NCBI RefSeq assembly: GCF_001575205.1
Contig: NZ_LSRE01000050.1
Location: forward strand, 248,001 to 312,000
Source: Tsukamurella pseudospumae
GTDB taxonomy: Bacteria; Actinomycetota; Actinomycetes; Mycobacteriales; Mycobacteriaceae
DNA: 64,000 nucleotides
Direction: 5' to 3'
Under the pieces are notes generated by a model. The model searched no databases and was not told the DNA's origin. It worked only from the letters and a program-made list of their open reading frames with translations. The number at the start of each line of letters is the position of its first letter. Position 1 is the first letter of the stretch. Both the position numbers and the translations under genes were made by a program. Below, one piece after another: positions 25,300 through 38,587 of the stretch.

Positions 25300-25823
25300 C
25301 GGCCGCCCCAGGGGAACTGCGGCTCGGGCCAGTCGGCGGGGACAGCGGTGCCGCACAGGCCGGCTGCGGCGGCGAGGGCCACGGCTTCGTCGCCCAGGCG
25401 GACGACGCCGGGCCCCTCGGCGAGCGCGTACGCGATGAGGACGTGCAGGCACTTCACCCGGTCCGGCATGCCGCCGCCGGTGAAGTCGGTTCCCAGGTCC
25501 TCCAACGCGTTCCGCGACTCCAAATAGTGTCGGTGGGCGGCGCGGTAGTTCTCGGCGATCGACTCGTCGGCGGCGAGCAGCGCCTCCATTTCGCGCATGA
25601 TGCCCGCGCTCTCCTGCCGGCTCGCCTCGGCCGTGAGCCGCGGATCCGTCAGGTAGTACAGCGTCGGGAAGGGCGTACCGTCGGGCAGCCGCGGCGCGGT
25701 CTTGACGACGGCGGGCTCGCCGTCGGGCGTGCGGTACGCGACGGCGAGGACGCCGCGCGGGGCGCGGCCCAACTGCTCGGCGACCCGGTCCAGGTCCGCC
25801 TGGGCGACAACGGATCCATTCAT
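25296..25823 (-). CDS. DUF501 protein (Rv1025-like)
   Basis: 175 residues. Motifs APRGVLAVAYRTPDGEPAVVKTAPRLPDGTPFPTLYYLTDPRL and GTDFTGGGMPDRVKCLHVLIAYALAEG are typical of DUF501, whose function is unknown. The C-terminal CGTAVPADWP has one of two to three conserved cysteines. Translationally coupled at both ends (TGATG with ftsB, GTGA with ppx). Confidence 0.9.
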   Translation of the reverse strand: MNGSVVAQADLDRVAEQLGRAPRGVLAVAYRTPDGEPAVVKTAPRLPDGTPFPTLYYLTDPRLTAEASRQESAGIMREMEALLAADESIAENYRAAHRHYLESRNALEDLGTDFTGGGMPDRVKCLHVLIAYALAEGPGVVRLGDEAVALAAAAGLCGTAVPADWPEPQFPWGGR

Positions 25824-26242
25824 CAGTGCGGCACCGCGATCGTGCGCCAGACATTGGTGTACCACGGGTTCTGCTTGGCCTGTTCCGCCTCGACCTGTTC
25901 GATCGAAGGCGCAGGCGCCCCGGGCACCTGCACGCGGTACGGCGTCTCCCCCGGCATCACGTACTGGAGCCGGATCCTGGCCTGCGCCTTGATGTACTCG
26001 GGATCGTCCTGCAACCGCTTCTGCTCCTCGAGCCGCGCGATGTCCGAGAGCAGCTGCGCGTGCTCGGCGGCCACCTTGTCCTCGCGCGCCTGCTCGGACA
26101 GGTACGTCCGCACGGGCACCGCGAGGGTGAGCGCCAGGACGCACAGCACCAGGAACAGCACGACGGTGCGCCCCGCACTCCGTCCATCCGAACGGCCTTC
26201 GCCGCCGGACGGGGTTCGCACGAGGCGGGACCTGCTGCTCAC
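25823..26242 (-). CDS. ftsB: Septum formation initiator FtsB/DivIC family protein
   Basis: 139 residues. Basic cytosolic N-terminus, a single membrane segment (TVVLFLVLCVLALTLAVPV), then a coiled coil (REDKVAAEHAQLLSDIARLEEQKRLQDDPEYIKAQARIRLQYVMPGE) with the DPxYIExxAR motif of FtsB/DivIC. It joins FtsQ and FtsL at the divisome. Located 35 nt behind eno as in most actinobacteria. Confidence 0.92.
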   Translation of the reverse strand: MSSRSRLVRTPSGGEGRSDGRSAGRTVVLFLVLCVLALTLAVPVRTYLSEQAREDKVAAEHAQLLSDIARLEEQKRLQDDPEYIKAQARIRLQYVMPGETPYRVQVPGAPAPSIEQVEAEQAKQNPWYTNVWRTIAVPH

Positions 26243-26277
26243 GGTGCTGTGCTCCTTCTGCTCTGGCTATCGATCGG

Positions 26278-27570
<1,293 letters not shown>

Positions 27571-27712
27571 TTATGCACTGGCCGAGCTCGGGGGCAACTC
27601 ACCGGCAAGCCTAGTGCCCGGCGGTCGTGACACGAAGCCCGGCGCGCACGATAGTGCGATCACACCGATCGAATCCGTTCATACCGCGCGCGTCCGGCGC
27701 TACCCTGCGGCC

Positions 27713-28759
27713 ATGAGCGCCGTCCCCGTCCTCGACCTGTCTCTGCTCGATACGGAACCCGAGCGGTTCGACGGTGCCGTCCGTGCCGCCGCGCACGACG
27801 TCGGCTTCTTCTACCTGACGAGGCACGGCGTCGCGCACGAGCGGATCGACGAGGTGCTCGCACTGGCGCGCGAATTCTTCGCGCTCCCGCAGGCCGACAA
27901 GGACGCGATCGCGATGACGAACTCACCCCACTTCCGCGGCTACACGCGGCTCGGCGGAGAGCTCACCCGCGGGGCGGTGGACTGGCGGGAGCAGATCGAC
28001 CTCGGACAGGAGGGCGTGAGCCCGGCGCGTCCCCCGAGCACCACGGTGGCCCCGGACGAGCACGGACAGGAGAGCGCGGCACCGTCGGCCTCCGTCCCCG
28101 CGGGACCGGACTACCTGAACCTGATCGGCCCGAACCAGTGGCCCGCCGCGCTCCCCGCTCTGCGGACGGTGATGGAGCGCTGGGACGCCGACCTCGCACG
28201 CGTCTCCCGCGCGCTGCTGCGGGCGTGGGCCCGATCACTGGGCGCCGACCCGCAGGTCTTCGACGCCGCCTTCGCCGTCGAGCCGGCGACGCTCATCAAG
28301 ATCGTCCGGTACCCCGCGGGCACGGACTCGGATCAGGGCGTCGGCGCGCACAAGGATTCGGGCGTCCTGACTCTGCTGCTCGTCGATCCCGACTCGGAGG
28401 GGCTCCAGGTCCTGCCGCCGGGCGCCCGGGAGTGGGTCGACGTGCCACCGATGCCGGGCGCGTTCATCGTCAACATCGGCGAGATGCTCGAGGTCGGCAC
28501 GGACGGCTACCTGCATGCCACGGAACACCGGGTGGTGAACCGCCGCGCGGGCGGGGACCGGATCTCGGTGCCGTACTTCTTCAATCCCGCCGTGACGGCG
28601 CGGATGCCGCACCTACCTCTCCCGGCGGACCTGCGGACGGGGGTCACCGTCGACCCCGACAACCCGATCTTCGACACCTACGGCGAGAACGCCTGGAAGA
28701 GCCGCCTGCGCGCGCACCCGGATGTCGCGGCGCGGCACTACCCGCAAACCGCTTCGTAA
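27713..28759 (+). CDS. 2-oxoglutarate/Fe(II)-dependent dioxygenase (isopenicillin-N-synthase-like)
   Basis: 348 residues. The N-terminal DIOX_N region is VPVLDLSLLDTEPERFDGAVRAAAHDVGFFYLTRHGV. The core has the facial triad HxD in GAHKDSGVLTLLL and the distal His in YLHATEHRVVN, with Arg in DRISVPYFFNP for 2-oxoglutarate. A cytosolic oxidase of unknown substrate. TACCCT at 27701-27706 is 6 nt before the ATG, so the mRNA is probably leaderless. Adjacent to the nuo-linked regulator, with no functional link visible. Confidence 0.88.
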   Translation: MSAVPVLDLSLLDTEPERFDGAVRAAAHDVGFFYLTRHGVAHERIDEVLALAREFFALPQADKDAIAMTNSPHFRGYTRLGGELTRGAVDWREQIDLGQEGVSPARPPSTTVAPDEHGQESAAPSASVPAGPDYLNLIGPNQWPAALPALRTVMERWDADLARVSRALLRAWARSLGADPQVFDAAFAVEPATLIKIVRYPAGTDSDQGVGAHKDSGVLTLLLVDPDSEGLQVLPPGAREWVDVPPMPGAFIVNIGEMLEVGTDGYLHATEHRVVNRRAGGDRISVPYFFNPAVTARMPHLPLPADLRTGVTVDPDNPIFDTYGENAWKSRLRAHPDVAARHYPQTAS

Positions 28760-28787
28760 CCCGACCTGCGTCCCTATCGTGGGGACC

Positions 28788-29183
28788 ATGACCGGCGCAG
28801 CCCCGCTCGTCCTCGTCTACAGTTCCAACGCGCGGCACCGCGCGGAGATCACCGCCGCCCTGGGCGCCCGGCCCGCGCCGGACAGACCTCCGATCACGGT
28901 GCTCGAGGCGGCCACCGCGCAGGCCGTCATCGCGCGGCTCGACGAGGGCGGGGTCGCCCTGGTGGTGCTCGACGGTGAATCATCCCCGACGGGCGGGATG
29001 GGCCTCGCCCGGCAAGTGCGCGACGAGATCGAACCGTGCCCGCCGCTGCTCGTGATCACCGCGCGGCGCGCGGACGGCTGGTTGGCACGTTGGTCCCAGG
29101 CCGACGACTGGGTGAGCCACCCCCTCGACCCGTTCGAGCTCGCGGAGGCGGCGGGCCGCCTGCTCGCGACGGCCACGCTCTGA
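28788..29183 (+). CDS. Response-regulator-receiver-like protein (Rv3143-like)
   Basis: 131 residues. A stand-alone receiver-type fold: PLVLVYSSNARHRAEITAAL, VALVVLDGESSPTGGMGLARQVRDE, PPLLVITARRADGWLARW, DDWVSHPLDPFELAEAAGRLL. The phospho-acceptor position (LDGE) keeps an Asp; the usual acidic pair after strand 1 is replaced by SS/N, so metal-dependent phosphorylation may be weak or lost. TATCGT lies 7 nt before the ATG (leaderless). It precedes nuoA, as Rv3143 stands near nuo in M. tuberculosis. Confidence 0.75.
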   Translation: MTGAAPLVLVYSSNARHRAEITAALGARPAPDRPPITVLEAATAQAVIARLDEGGVALVVLDGESSPTGGMGLARQVRDEIEPCPPLLVITARRADGWLARWSQADDWVSHPLDPFELAEAAGRLLATATL

Positions 29184-29229
29184 GTCGACACGCTCGCCCC
29201 AAAACCCCACCCCGATCAAACGTTGGACC

Positions 29230-29253
29230 TATAGTTGTGATGTAGCTCACAAC
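29230..29253 (+). promoter_or_regulatory. nuo promoter -10 and CRP/GlxR-type operator
   Basis: TATAGT at 29230-29235 is a good -10. Overlapping its end is GTTGTGA-TGTAGC-TCACAAC (29234-29253), a 7-bp palindrome containing the exact CRP-family consensus TGTGA-N6-TCACA (29236-29251). With a start predicted near 29242, the operator covers the start site, which suggests repression by a cAMP-CRP or GlxR-like regulator. nuoA begins 80 nt further on. Confidence 0.7.
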
Positions 29254-29321
29254 TTCACTCAGGGGAACCTAACCGGTTCTGCTGACGGGGATTTCGCTGA
29301 CACCGCGGAAGGAGCATCGCC

Positions 29322-29684
29322 GTGAACCTGTACGTGCCCATCCTCGTACTGGGGGCGATCGCGGCCGCCTTCGCCGTGTTCTCCGTGGGCGTCGCCCGCT
29401 TCGTGGGGCCCCGCCGGATCAATCGCGCGAAGCTCGAGGCCTACGAGTGCGGCATCGACCCGTCCCCCGAACCCGCGTCGGGGGGTGGCCGGTTTCCGGT
29501 GAAGTTCTATCTGACGGCGATGTTGTTCATCATCTTCGACATCGAGATCGTCTTCCTCTATCCGTGGGCCGTGCATTTCGACGTGCTGGGCACCTACGGC
29601 CTGCTCGCCATGGGCCTCTTCCTGGTCAACGTCACGGTGGCCTACGCGTACGAGTGGCGACGGGGAGGACTCACGTGGGATTGA
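29322..29684 (+). CDS. nuoA: NADH-quinone oxidoreductase subunit A
   Basis: 120 residues, three membrane segments. KLEAYECGIDP holds the conserved loop cysteine near the quinone site; FYLTAMLFIIFDIEIVFLYPWA is the family signature with its membrane Asp/Glu. GTG start at 29322 with GAAGGAG 8 nt upstream. First gene of the Complex I operon. Unlike the other junctions, the next gene starts only after 112 bp, filled by a direct repeat. Confidence 0.96.
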   Translation: MNLYVPILVLGAIAAAFAVFSVGVARFVGPRRINRAKLEAYECGIDPSPEPASGGGRFPVKFYLTAMLFIIFDIEIVFLYPWAVHFDVLGTYGLLAMGLFLVNVTVAYAYEWRRGGLTWD

Positions 29685-29688
29685 GGGA

Positions 29689-29792
29689 GGCACCCGAGGT
29701 GCGCCACGTTGACGGACCCGTCGGGAGCGAATCAGGCCGTGGAGTGGACGTGGCACCCGAGGTGCGCCACGCTGACGGACCCGTCGGGAGCG
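29689..29792. repeat. 41-bp direct repeat between nuoA and nuoB
   Basis: Copy 1 at 29689-29729 and copy 2 at 29752-29792 are identical except for one T/C difference (29709 versus 29772), period 63 bp. Each starts GGCACCCGAGGTGCGCC and contains the inverted repeat GACGGACCCGTC. The block takes up nearly the whole spacer between nuoA and nuoB. Confidence 0.9.
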
Positions 29793-29796
29793 GGGT

Positions 29797-30357
29797 GTGG
29801 TCGTGGGCATAGAGGACAAGGTTCCAGGCGGTTTCCTGCTGTCCACGCTGGAGGTGGTGGCGGGGTACGCGCGGAAGGGATCGCTGTGGCCGGCCACGTT
29901 CGGGCTGGCGTGCTGCGCGATCGAGATGATGGCCACCACCGGCCCGCGATTCGACATCGCCCGCTTCGGCATGGAGGCCTTCCGCGCGTCGCCGCGGCAG
30001 GCGGACCTGATGATCGTCGCGGGCCGCGTCAGCCAGAAGATGGCGCCGGTGCTGCGGCAGGTGTACGACCAGATGGCGGAGCCGAAATGGGTGCTGGCCA
30101 TGGGGGTCTGCGCCAGTTCGGGCGGCATGTTCAACAACTACGCGGTGGTGCAGGGTGTGGATCACGTGGTGCCCGTGGACATCTACCTCCCCGGCTGCCC
30201 GCCGCGTCCCGAGATGCTGCTCAACGCGCTCCTGGCCCTGCACGAGAAGGTGGCCGAGACGCCGATGGGCGTGAACCGCGAGTCCGCCCGGCGGGCCGCG
30301 GAGGAAGCCGCGATGGCCGCACGACCCACGATCGAGCTCAAGGGCCTGCTGCGATGA
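29797..30357 (+). CDS. nuoB: NADH-quinone oxidoreductase subunit B
   Basis: 186 residues. Binds the terminal cluster N2, which passes electrons to quinone. Ligands: [11 protein letters not shown] (tandem Cys), MGVCASSGG and [10 protein letters not shown]. The start may be GTG 29797 or GTG 29803 ([17 protein letters not shown]); the family start favours the latter. Stop overlaps nuoC by 4 nt. Confidence 0.96.
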   Translation: MVVGIEDKVPGGFLLSTLEVVAGYARKGSLWPATFGLACCAIEMMATTGPRFDIARFGMEAFRASPRQADLMIVAGRVSQKMAPVLRQVYDQMAEPKWVLAMGVCASSGGMFNNYAVVQGVDHVVPVDIYLPGCPPRPEMLLNALLALHEKVAETPMGVNRESARRAAEEAAMAARPTIELKGLLR

Positions 30358-31076
30358 CCGACTCCTCCGAGGGCCCCGAGGCGGGCGGCACCGTCGAGCC
30401 CGCCGGACCGCAGCCGGACGTGGTGCGCACCCGCACCGGCATGTTCAGCGGCGGCACCGGCGACACCTCGGGGTACGGCCGGATCACCCGTCCGGTCGCC
30501 ATGCCCGGGCCGGGCTCCGAGCCCCTGCCCGACGGCTACGAGGGGGTACTAGCGGGTCTGCGGGACGCACTCGCGGAGGCCGACGGTGCGCCCGGGCTCG
30601 CCGAGGCTCTCGGCGCGGTCGTCGTGCATCGGGGCGAGGTGACGCTGCGCGTGCCGCGGGAGCACGTCGTGACGGTGGCGCGACTCCTGCGTGATCGGCC
30701 GGATCTGCGGTTCGAGATGTGCCTCGGCACCTCGGGTGTGCACTTCCCGGAGGACGCGGGCGCCGAGCTGCGCGCGGTCACCCACCTGCAGTCCATCACG
30801 CACGGCCGGCGGCTGCGCCTCGAAACCTCCTGTCCCGACACCGATCCGCACGTCCCGTCGTTGTTCGCGGTGTACCCCACGACGGACTGGCACGAGCGCG
30901 AGACCTTCGACTTCTTCGGCATCGTCTTCGACGGGCATCCGTCGCTGACCAGGATCGAGATGCCGGACGACTGGGAGGGCCACCCGCAGCGCAAGGACTA
31001 CCCGCTGGGCGGCATCGGCGTTCAGTTCCACGGCGCCGAGGTCGCGGCGCCCGACACCCGGAGGTCGTACTCGTGA
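30354..31076 (+). CDS. nuoC: NADH-quinone oxidoreductase subunit C
   Basis: 240 residues. A peripheral-arm subunit that supports NuoB and NuoD. The N-terminal ~60 residues ([19 protein letters not shown]) are the actinobacterial extension. The core ends in the 30-kDa-subunit signature [45 protein letters not shown] at 30354, 4-nt overlap with nuoB, GTGA overlap with nuoD. Confidence 0.96.
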   Translation: MTDSSEGPEAGGTVEPAGPQPDVVRTRTGMFSGGTGDTSGYGRITRPVAMPGPGSEPLPDGYEGVLAGLRDALAEADGAPGLAEALGAVVVHRGEVTLRVPREHVVTVARLLRDRPDLRFEMCLGTSGVHFPEDAGAELRAVTHLQSITHGRRLRLETSCPDTDPHVPSLFAVYPTTDWHERETFDFFGIVFDGHPSLTRIEMPDDWEGHPQRKDYPLGGIGVQFHGAEVAAPDTRRSYS

Positions 31077-32362
31077 CCACGGACCAGAGCGAGTTCACCG
31101 CGATGGGTTCCGACTGGGACGACATCGCGGCCGAGGCCATCGGCCAGGAGCGGATCGTCGTCAACATGGGCCCGCAGCACCCGTCCACGCACGGGGTCCT
31201 GCGACTCATCCTCGAACTCGACGGCGAGACGGTGACCGAGGCGCGGTGCGGGATCGGCTTCCTGCACACGGGTATCGAGAAGAACCTGGAGTTCCGCACC
31301 TGGACCCAGGGCACCACCTTCGTCACCCGCATGGACTATCTGGCCCCGCTGTTCAACGAAACGGCGTACTGCCTCGCCGTCGAGAAGCTGCTCGGCGTCA
31401 CCGAGCAGATCCCGGAGCGCGCCACCGTGATTCGCGTGATGCTGATGGAGCTCAACCGGATCACCAGCCATCTCGTGGCGCTGGCCACCGGCGGCATGGA
31501 ACTGGGCGCGGTCTCCCCCATGCTCAAGGGGTTCGAGATCCGCGAGCAGATCCTCGACGTCTTCGAGACCATCACCGGGCTGCGGATGAACCACGCGTAC
31601 ATCCGGCCCGGCGGCGTGGCTGCCGACCTGCCCGAGGAGGCCGTCCCGCAGATCCGGAACCTGCTGAAGACACTGCCGAAGCAGCTCGCCGCGATGTCGG
31701 CGATGCTCACCGAGAACCCGATCTGGATCGCCCGCACCAAGGACATCGGGTACCTCGACCTCACCGGGTGCATGGCGCTGGGCATCACCGGGCCGGTGCT
31801 GCGCTCCGCCGGCCTGCCGCACGACCTCCGGCGCAGCGAGCCCTACTGCGGCTACGAGGACTACGAGTTCGACGTGATCACCGATACCGGCTGCGATTGC
31901 TACGGCCGCTACCTGATCCGGGTACTGGAGATGACCGAGTCGCTGCGCATCGTCGAACAGTGCCTCGACCGGCTCGCTCCCGGGCCGGTCATGATCGACG
32001 ATGCGGGGCTCGGCTGGCCGGCGGACCTCGCGGTGGGGCCTGACGGGCTGGGCAATTCGCGGGCCCACATCGCGGAGATCATGGGCGAGTCCATGGAATC
32101 CCTGATCCACCACTTCAAGCTGGTCACCGAGGGCTTCGCGGTGCCGCCCGGGCAGGTGGCGGTGTCAGTGGAGGCGCCGCGCGGGGAGCTGTTGGTGCAC
32201 GCGGTGAGCGACGGCGGTACCCGCCCGTACCGGGTGCACTTCCGCGATCCGTCGTTCACGAATCTGCAGGCGGTGGCGGCGATGTGCGAGGGCGGCATGG
32301 TCTCCGACGTGATCGCGGCCGTCGCCAGCATCGATCCCGTGATGGGAGGGGTGGACCGATGA
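31073..32362 (+). CDS. nuoD: NADH-quinone oxidoreductase subunit D
   Basis: 429 residues. The 49-kDa-type subunit forming the quinone pocket with Nuo[22 protein letters not shown] supplies the His of the quinone site; [18 protein letters not shown] and [16 protein letters not shown] are further signatures. GTG 31073 overlaps nuoC by 4 nt. Confidence 0.97.
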   Translation: MTTDQSEFTAMGSDWDDIAAEAIGQERIVVNMGPQHPSTHGVLRLILELDGETVTEARCGIGFLHTGIEKNLEFRTWTQGTTFVTRMDYLAPLFNETAYCLAVEKLLGVTEQIPERATVIRVMLMELNRITSHLVALATGGMELGAVSPMLKGFEIREQILDVFETITGLRMNHAYIRPGGVAADLPEEAVPQIRNLLKTLPKQLAAMSAMLTENPIWIARTKDIGYLDLTGCMALGITGPVLRSAGLPHDLRRSEPYCGYEDYEFDVITDTGCDCYGRYLIRVLEMTESLRIVEQCLDRLAPGPVMIDDAGLGWPADLAVGPDGLGNSRAHIAEIMGESMESLIHHFKLVTEGFAVPPGQVAVSVEAPRGELLVHAVSDGGTRPYRVHFRDPSFTNLQAVAAMCEGGMVSDVIAAVASIDPVMGGVDR

Positions 32363-33089
32363 GCGAACCCGTCTTCCTCGAATTCGGTGCGCGGCCGCAG
32401 GAGTCGGTGCAGCTGTACCGCCCCGGCGCGCCCACCGAGTACCCGGCCGACGTGGCCGAGCGACTGACCGCCGACGCGGCGGAGTTGGTCGCACGCTACC
32501 CCGAATCCCGATCGGCCCTGCTGCCGCTGCTGCACCTCGTGCAGTCCGAGGACGGGTACATCACCCCGGCGGGCATCGAGTTCTGCGCCCGCACACTGGG
32601 ACTGACTGCGGCCGAGGTGGTCTCCGTGGCCACCTTCTACTCGATGTACCGGCGCGGGCCCACCGGCGAGTACCTGGTCGGCGTGTGCACCACCACGCTG
32701 TGCGCGGTCCTCGGGGGCGACGCGATCCTCGCCTCGCTCTGCGACCACCTCGGCATCGCCCCCGGCGGCACCACCGAGGACGGCTCGGTCACCGTCGAGC
32801 GGATCGAGTGCAACGCGGCCTGCGACTACGCACCGGTCGTGATGGTCAACTGGGAGTTCTTCGACGACCAGACGACCGCCGGCGCCCGCGAGCTGGTCGA
32901 CGCGCTCCGAGCGGGCCGGGCACCGTCGCCCACCCGCGGCGCTCCGCTGGGCACCTTCCGTGAGACCGCCCGGCTGCTGGCGGGTTTCGATGACACCCGG
33001 CCCGGAGCGGTCTCGGCGTCCGGCGCCGGCGGCGCCCCGACGATGGCCGGCCTGCGGGCGGCACGGGAGGCAGAGGGAGGTGCCCCGTC

Positions 33090-33093
<4 letters not shown>
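32359..33093 (+). CDS. nuoE: NADH-quinone oxidoreductase subunit E
   Basis: 244 residues. Thioredoxin-fold [2Fe-2S] (N1a) protein of the NADH module. Four ligands: [12 protein letters not shown] and [21 protein letters not shown]. The last ~50 residues ([22 protein letters not shown]) are a low-complexity actinobacterial tail. Overlaps nuoD and nuoF by 4 nt each. Confidence 0.96.
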
Positions 33094-34426
<1,333 letters not shown>

Positions 34427-34430
<4 letters not shown>

Positions 34431-36772
34431 GCGAGACGGTCCGGGCCAATATCGACGGCGTCGAGATCGAGGTCCCCGCAGGGACTCTCGTGATCCGCGC
34501 CGCGGAGCAGCTGGGCATCGCGATCCCCCGGTTCTGCGACCACCCGCTCCTCGCGCCCGCGGGCGCGTGCCGGCAGTGCCTGGTCGACGTGGAGGGTCAG
34601 CGCAAGCCGCTCGCCTCCTGCACCACGACGGTGACCGAGGGCATGGTGGTGCGCACACAGGCCACGTCCGCGGCCGCGGCCGGCGCGCAGCGCAGCGTCA
34701 TGGAACTGCTGCTGGTGAACCACCCGCTCGACTGCCCGGTGTGCGACAAGGGCGGCGAGTGCCCGCTGCAGAACCAGGCCATGTCCGCCGGTCGCGCCGT
34801 CTCCCGCTTCCCGGCCGCCGACAAACGCACCTACCCCAAGCCGATCCCGCTGTCCGCCGAGATCGTGCTCGACCGCGAGCGGTGCGTGCTGTGCGCGCGC
34901 TGCACCCGCTTCTCCGAGGAGATCGCGGGCGACGACTTCATCGAGCTCATGGATCGCGGTGCGCTGCAACAGGTGGGCGTCGCCGGCGATCAGCCGCTCG
35001 ACTCGTACTTCTCCGGCAACACGGTGCAGATCTGCCCCGTGGGCGCGCTCACCAACACCACGTACCGGTTCCGCGCCCGGCCCTTCGACCTGACGTCCAC
35101 GCCATCGGCCTGCGAGCACTGCGCCAGCGGCTGCGGCCTGCGCACCGATCACCGGCGCGGCGAGGTGCTGCGCCGCCTGGCCGGCGACGACCCCGAGGTC
35201 AACGAGGAGTGGAGCTGCGACAAGGGCCGCTGGGCCTTCGCCTACGCCACGCAACCGGACCGGCTGACCACGCCGCTGGTGCGCGGCGCCGACGGTGCGC
35301 TGGCCCCGGCCTCGTGGCCCGAGGCGATCGCCGCAGCCGCGAAGGGCCTGGCCGGCCGCGCCGCGGGAGTCCTGGCCGGAGGCCGCGGCACCGTCGAGGA
35401 CCTCTACGCGTACTCCACCTTCGCGCGGATCGCGCTGCACACGAACGACATCGACTTCCGGATCCGGCCGCACAGCGCGGAGGAGGCGGCCTTCCTCGCC
35501 TCGGGCACCGCGGGCGGGGTGACCTACGCCGACCTCGAACGTGCGCCGGTGGTGCTGCTCGCGGGCCTCGAGCCCGAGGAGGAATCGCCCATCGTGCATC
35601 TGCGGCTGCGGAAGTCGGTGCGGGCGGGCGGCACCCGGGTGCTGTCGATCGCGCCGTTCGCCTCCCGTGGCCTGTCCCGCCTGGACGGCGAGTTGATCAG
35701 TTGCGCGCCCGGCGGGGAGCCCGCCGCGCTCACCGATCCGTCGCTGGCGGAGCGCCTCCACGGTGAGGGATCGGTCGTCCTCGTGGGCGAGCGGCTCACG
35801 CAGTCGCCCGGTGCGCTCGCCGCCGCCGCCGCTCTGGCGGAGACCTCAGGAGCGCGGCTCGCGTGGATCCCGCGCCGCGCCGGGGAGCCCGGTGCGGTCG
35901 ACGCGGGCGCCCTCGCCGGGATGCTCCCCGGCGGTCGGCTCACGGCCAACCAGGCGCACCGGACCGAGCTCGAGACCTTCTGGGGCGGTCCGCTTCCCGA
36001 GGGTCCGGGCCGCGATACCGCCGGCATCCTCGCGGCTGCGGCCGCCGGCGATCTTCCCGCTCTGGTGTGCGGCGCCGTCGACATCACCGACCTTCCCGAC
36101 CCCGACGCGGCGCGCCGGGCCCTGGACGCGGCGTTCGTGGTGAGTCTGGAGCAGCGCGAGTCCGAGGTCACCGCCCGCGCCGACGTGGTGCTCCCCGTGG
36201 CGACGGTGACCCAGCGCTCCGGCACCTTCCGAAACTGGGAGGGGCGCGCGCGGGCCTTCGGCGCCGCCCTGCCCGCACCGGGCGCGCTCGCCGACGCGCG
36301 GGTGCTCGCCGTCCTCGCCCGCGCCCTGCGCGCCGACCTCGGCTTCACGGACGTCGACGGTGCCGCCGCCGCCCTGCGCGAGTTGGGCACCGTCCGGCCG
36401 CCCCGGCGGCCCGTGCCCGCCAGGGCCGCCACCGTCGGCACTCCCGGGCCGGGCGAGGCGCTGCTCGCGTCGTGGCGGCAACTCCTCGACCTGGGGCGCG
36501 GGCAGGACGGTGAGCCGGACCTCGCGGCGACGGCTCGGCGTCCGGTCGCACGACTGTCGGCGGACACCGCCCGCGAGATCCAGGTGCCCGACGGTTCCCT
36601 CGTCGTCGTCTCCACCCGGCACGGCTCGATCACGCTGCCACTGATGATCACGGAGATGCCCGACCGCGTGGTGTGGGTGCCGCAGAACTCGCCGGGCAGC
36701 GCGGTGTTCGAGACGCTCCGGGCCACCTCCGGTTCGGTCGTGTCGATCAATCAGTGGGGGTACCCGCGATGA
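34427..36772 (+). CDS. nuoG: NADH-quinone oxidoreductase subunit G
   Basis: 781 residues. N-terminal [2Fe-2S] domain ([16 protein letters not shown]), then the HCP region ([15 protein letters not shown]), [10 protein letters not shown] and CPVGALTN for N4/N5. CEHCASGCG with a Cys 27 residues later (EEWSCDKG) is the pattern of the extra N7 cluster seen in a subset of bacteria. The remainder is the molybdopterin-oxidoreductase-like fold without a cofactor. Overlaps nuoF and nuoH by 4 nt. Confidence 0.96.
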
Positions 36773-38091
36773 CCCGCACGCTCACACTCGGGCCGCACGC
36801 CCCCGTCGACCTGTCCGCGTTCGGCCGCGACCCGTGGTGGCTGGTCCTCGCGAAGGCGGTGGCGGTCTTCGCGTTCCTCGTCCTGACGGTGCTCGCCGCG
36901 ATCCTCATCGAGCGCAAGGTCATGGCGCGGATGCAGCACCGCTACGGGCCGAACCGGGTGGGCCCCTTCGGCATCCTGCAGTCCCTGGCCGACGGCATCA
37001 AGCTGGCGCTCAAGGAGGGCATCACCCCCGCCGGTGTGGACAAGCCCGTGTACCTGCTCGCGCCGATCATCGCGACCATCCCCGCGTTCATGGCGTTCGC
37101 GGTGATCCCGTTCGGCCCCGAGGTGTCGGTCTTCGGTACGCGGACGCCGTTGCAACTCACCGACCTTCCGGTCGCGGTGCTCTACATCCTCGCGATCACC
37201 AGCATCGGCGTGTACGGCATCGTGCTGGCGGGCTGGTCGTCCGGCTCGACCTACCCGCTGCTCGGCGGCCTGCGCTCCACGGCCCAGGTGATCAGCTACG
37301 AGGTGGCGATGGGCCTGAGCTTCGCCGCGGTGTTCCTGTACGCCGGCACGATGGCCACGTCCGGCATCGTGGCCGCCCAGAACGGCACCTGGTACGTCTT
37401 CCTCCTGCTGCCCTCGTTCGCCGTCTACGTGGTGTCGATGGTCGGCGAGACCAACCGCGCGCCCTTCGACCTCCCCGAGGCGGAGGGCGAGCTGGTGGGC
37501 GGCTTCCACACCGAGTACAGCTCGCTGAAGTTCGCGATGTTCATGCTCGCCGAGTACGTGAACATGACCACCGTCTCGGCGCTGGCGACCACACTGTTCC
37601 TCGGCGGCTGGCACGCGCCGTGGCCGCTGAACATGTGGGACGGCGCGAACTCCGGCTGGTGGCCGGTGATCTGGTTCGTGGGCAAGGTGTGGTGCTTCCT
37701 GTTCGGCTTCATCTGGCTGCGCACCACCCTCCCGCGCCTGCGCTACGACCAGTTCATGCGGTTCGGCTGGCAACTGCTCATCCCCACCGCGCTGGTGTGG
37801 GTGCTCGTCGCCGGGGCGGTCCAGGCGTGGGCACTGGCGGGGCACGACGCGTCGGTGCTCGCCCCCGCGGTCTCGCTGGTCTTCACCCTCGCCGTGCTCG
37901 CGATCCTCGTGCTGCGGCACCGTCGCCAGACGGAACCGGAGCCCCGTCCGGACCCCGAGACCTTCTCCCTGCCCTTCGATCCCCTGGCCGGCGGCTTCCC
38001 GGTGCCGCCGATGCCCGGCCAGTACCTGCCCGAACCCGCCCGACGAGCCCTGCCGAGCGAGGCCCACGCGAAGGAGGCGTCCCATGGCTGA
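36769..38091 (+). CDS. nuoH: NADH-quinone oxidoreductase subunit H
   Basis: 440 residues, eight predicted membrane segments. Contains [21 protein letters not shown] and the long acidic matrix-side loop [26 protein letters not shown], which line the quinone tunnel and first proton path. A ~60-residue hydrophilic C-terminal tail rich in Pro is typical of actinobacteria. Overlaps nuoI by 8 nt. Confidence 0.97.
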   Translation: MTRTLTLGPHAPVDLSAFGRDPWWLVLAKAVAVFAFLVLTVLAAILIERKVMARMQHRYGPNRVGPFGILQSLADGIKLALKEGITPAGVDKPVYLLAPIIATIPAFMAFAVIPFGPEVSVFGTRTPLQLTDLPVAVLYILAITSIGVYGIVLAGWSSGSTYPLLGGLRSTAQVISYEVAMGLSFAAVFLYAGTMATSGIVAAQNGTWYVFLLLPSFAVYVVSMVGETNRAPFDLPEAEGELVGGFHTEYSSLKFAMFMLAEYVNMTTVSALATTLFLGGWHAPWPLNMWDGANSGWWPVIWFVGKVWCFLFGFIWLRTTLPRLRYDQFMRFGWQLLIPTALVWVLVAGAVQAWALAGHDASVLAPAVSLVFTLAVLAILVLRHRRQTEPEPRPDPETFSLPFDPLAGGFPVPPMPGQYLPEPARRALPSEAHAKEASHG

Positions 38092-38587
38092 TCCCCTCGG
38101 ACTCGCCGGGTTCGGCGTGACCCTGCGCACGATGTTCAGCAAGCCGGTCACCGAGAACTACCCGGAGCAGAAGGCGCCCGTGGCCGGCCGGTACCACGGC
38201 CGGCACCAGCTCAACCGGTACGCCGACGGCCTGGAGAAGTGCATCGGCTGCGAGCTGTGCGCGTGGAGCTGCCCCGCCGACGCGATCTACGTGGAGGGCG
38301 CCGACAACACCGAGGAGGAGCGCTACTCCCCCGGTGAACGGTACGGGCGTACGTACCAGATCAATTACCTGCGGTGCATCGGCTGCGGGCTGTGCGTGGA
38401 GGCGTGCCCCACCCGCGCGCTGACCATGACCGACGACTACGAGATGGCCGACCGCGACCGCGGCGCGCTCATCTACGACAAGGAAGACCTGCTCGCCCCG
38501 CTGCACGAGGGCGAGCAGCCCCCGCCGCACGCCCTGCGCGAGGGCCTCACCGCCGCCGACTACTACCGGGGCGAGGTGGACGAGTGA
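38084..38587 (+). CDS. nuoI: NADH-quinone oxidoreductase subunit I
   Basis: 167 residues. Two [4Fe-4S] ferredoxin motifs, [16 protein letters not shown] and [16 protein letters not shown], carry clusters N6a and N6b toward N2. Starts inside the end of nuoH. Stop overlaps the nuoJ GTG. Confidence 0.97.
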   Translation: MADPLGLAGFGVTLRTMFSKPVTENYPEQKAPVAGRYHGRHQLNRYADGLEKCIGCELCAWSCPADAIYVEGADNTEEERYSPGERYGRTYQINYLRCIGCGLCVEACPTRALTMTDDYEMADRDRGALIYDKEDLLAPLHEGEQPPPHALREGLTAADYYRGEVDE

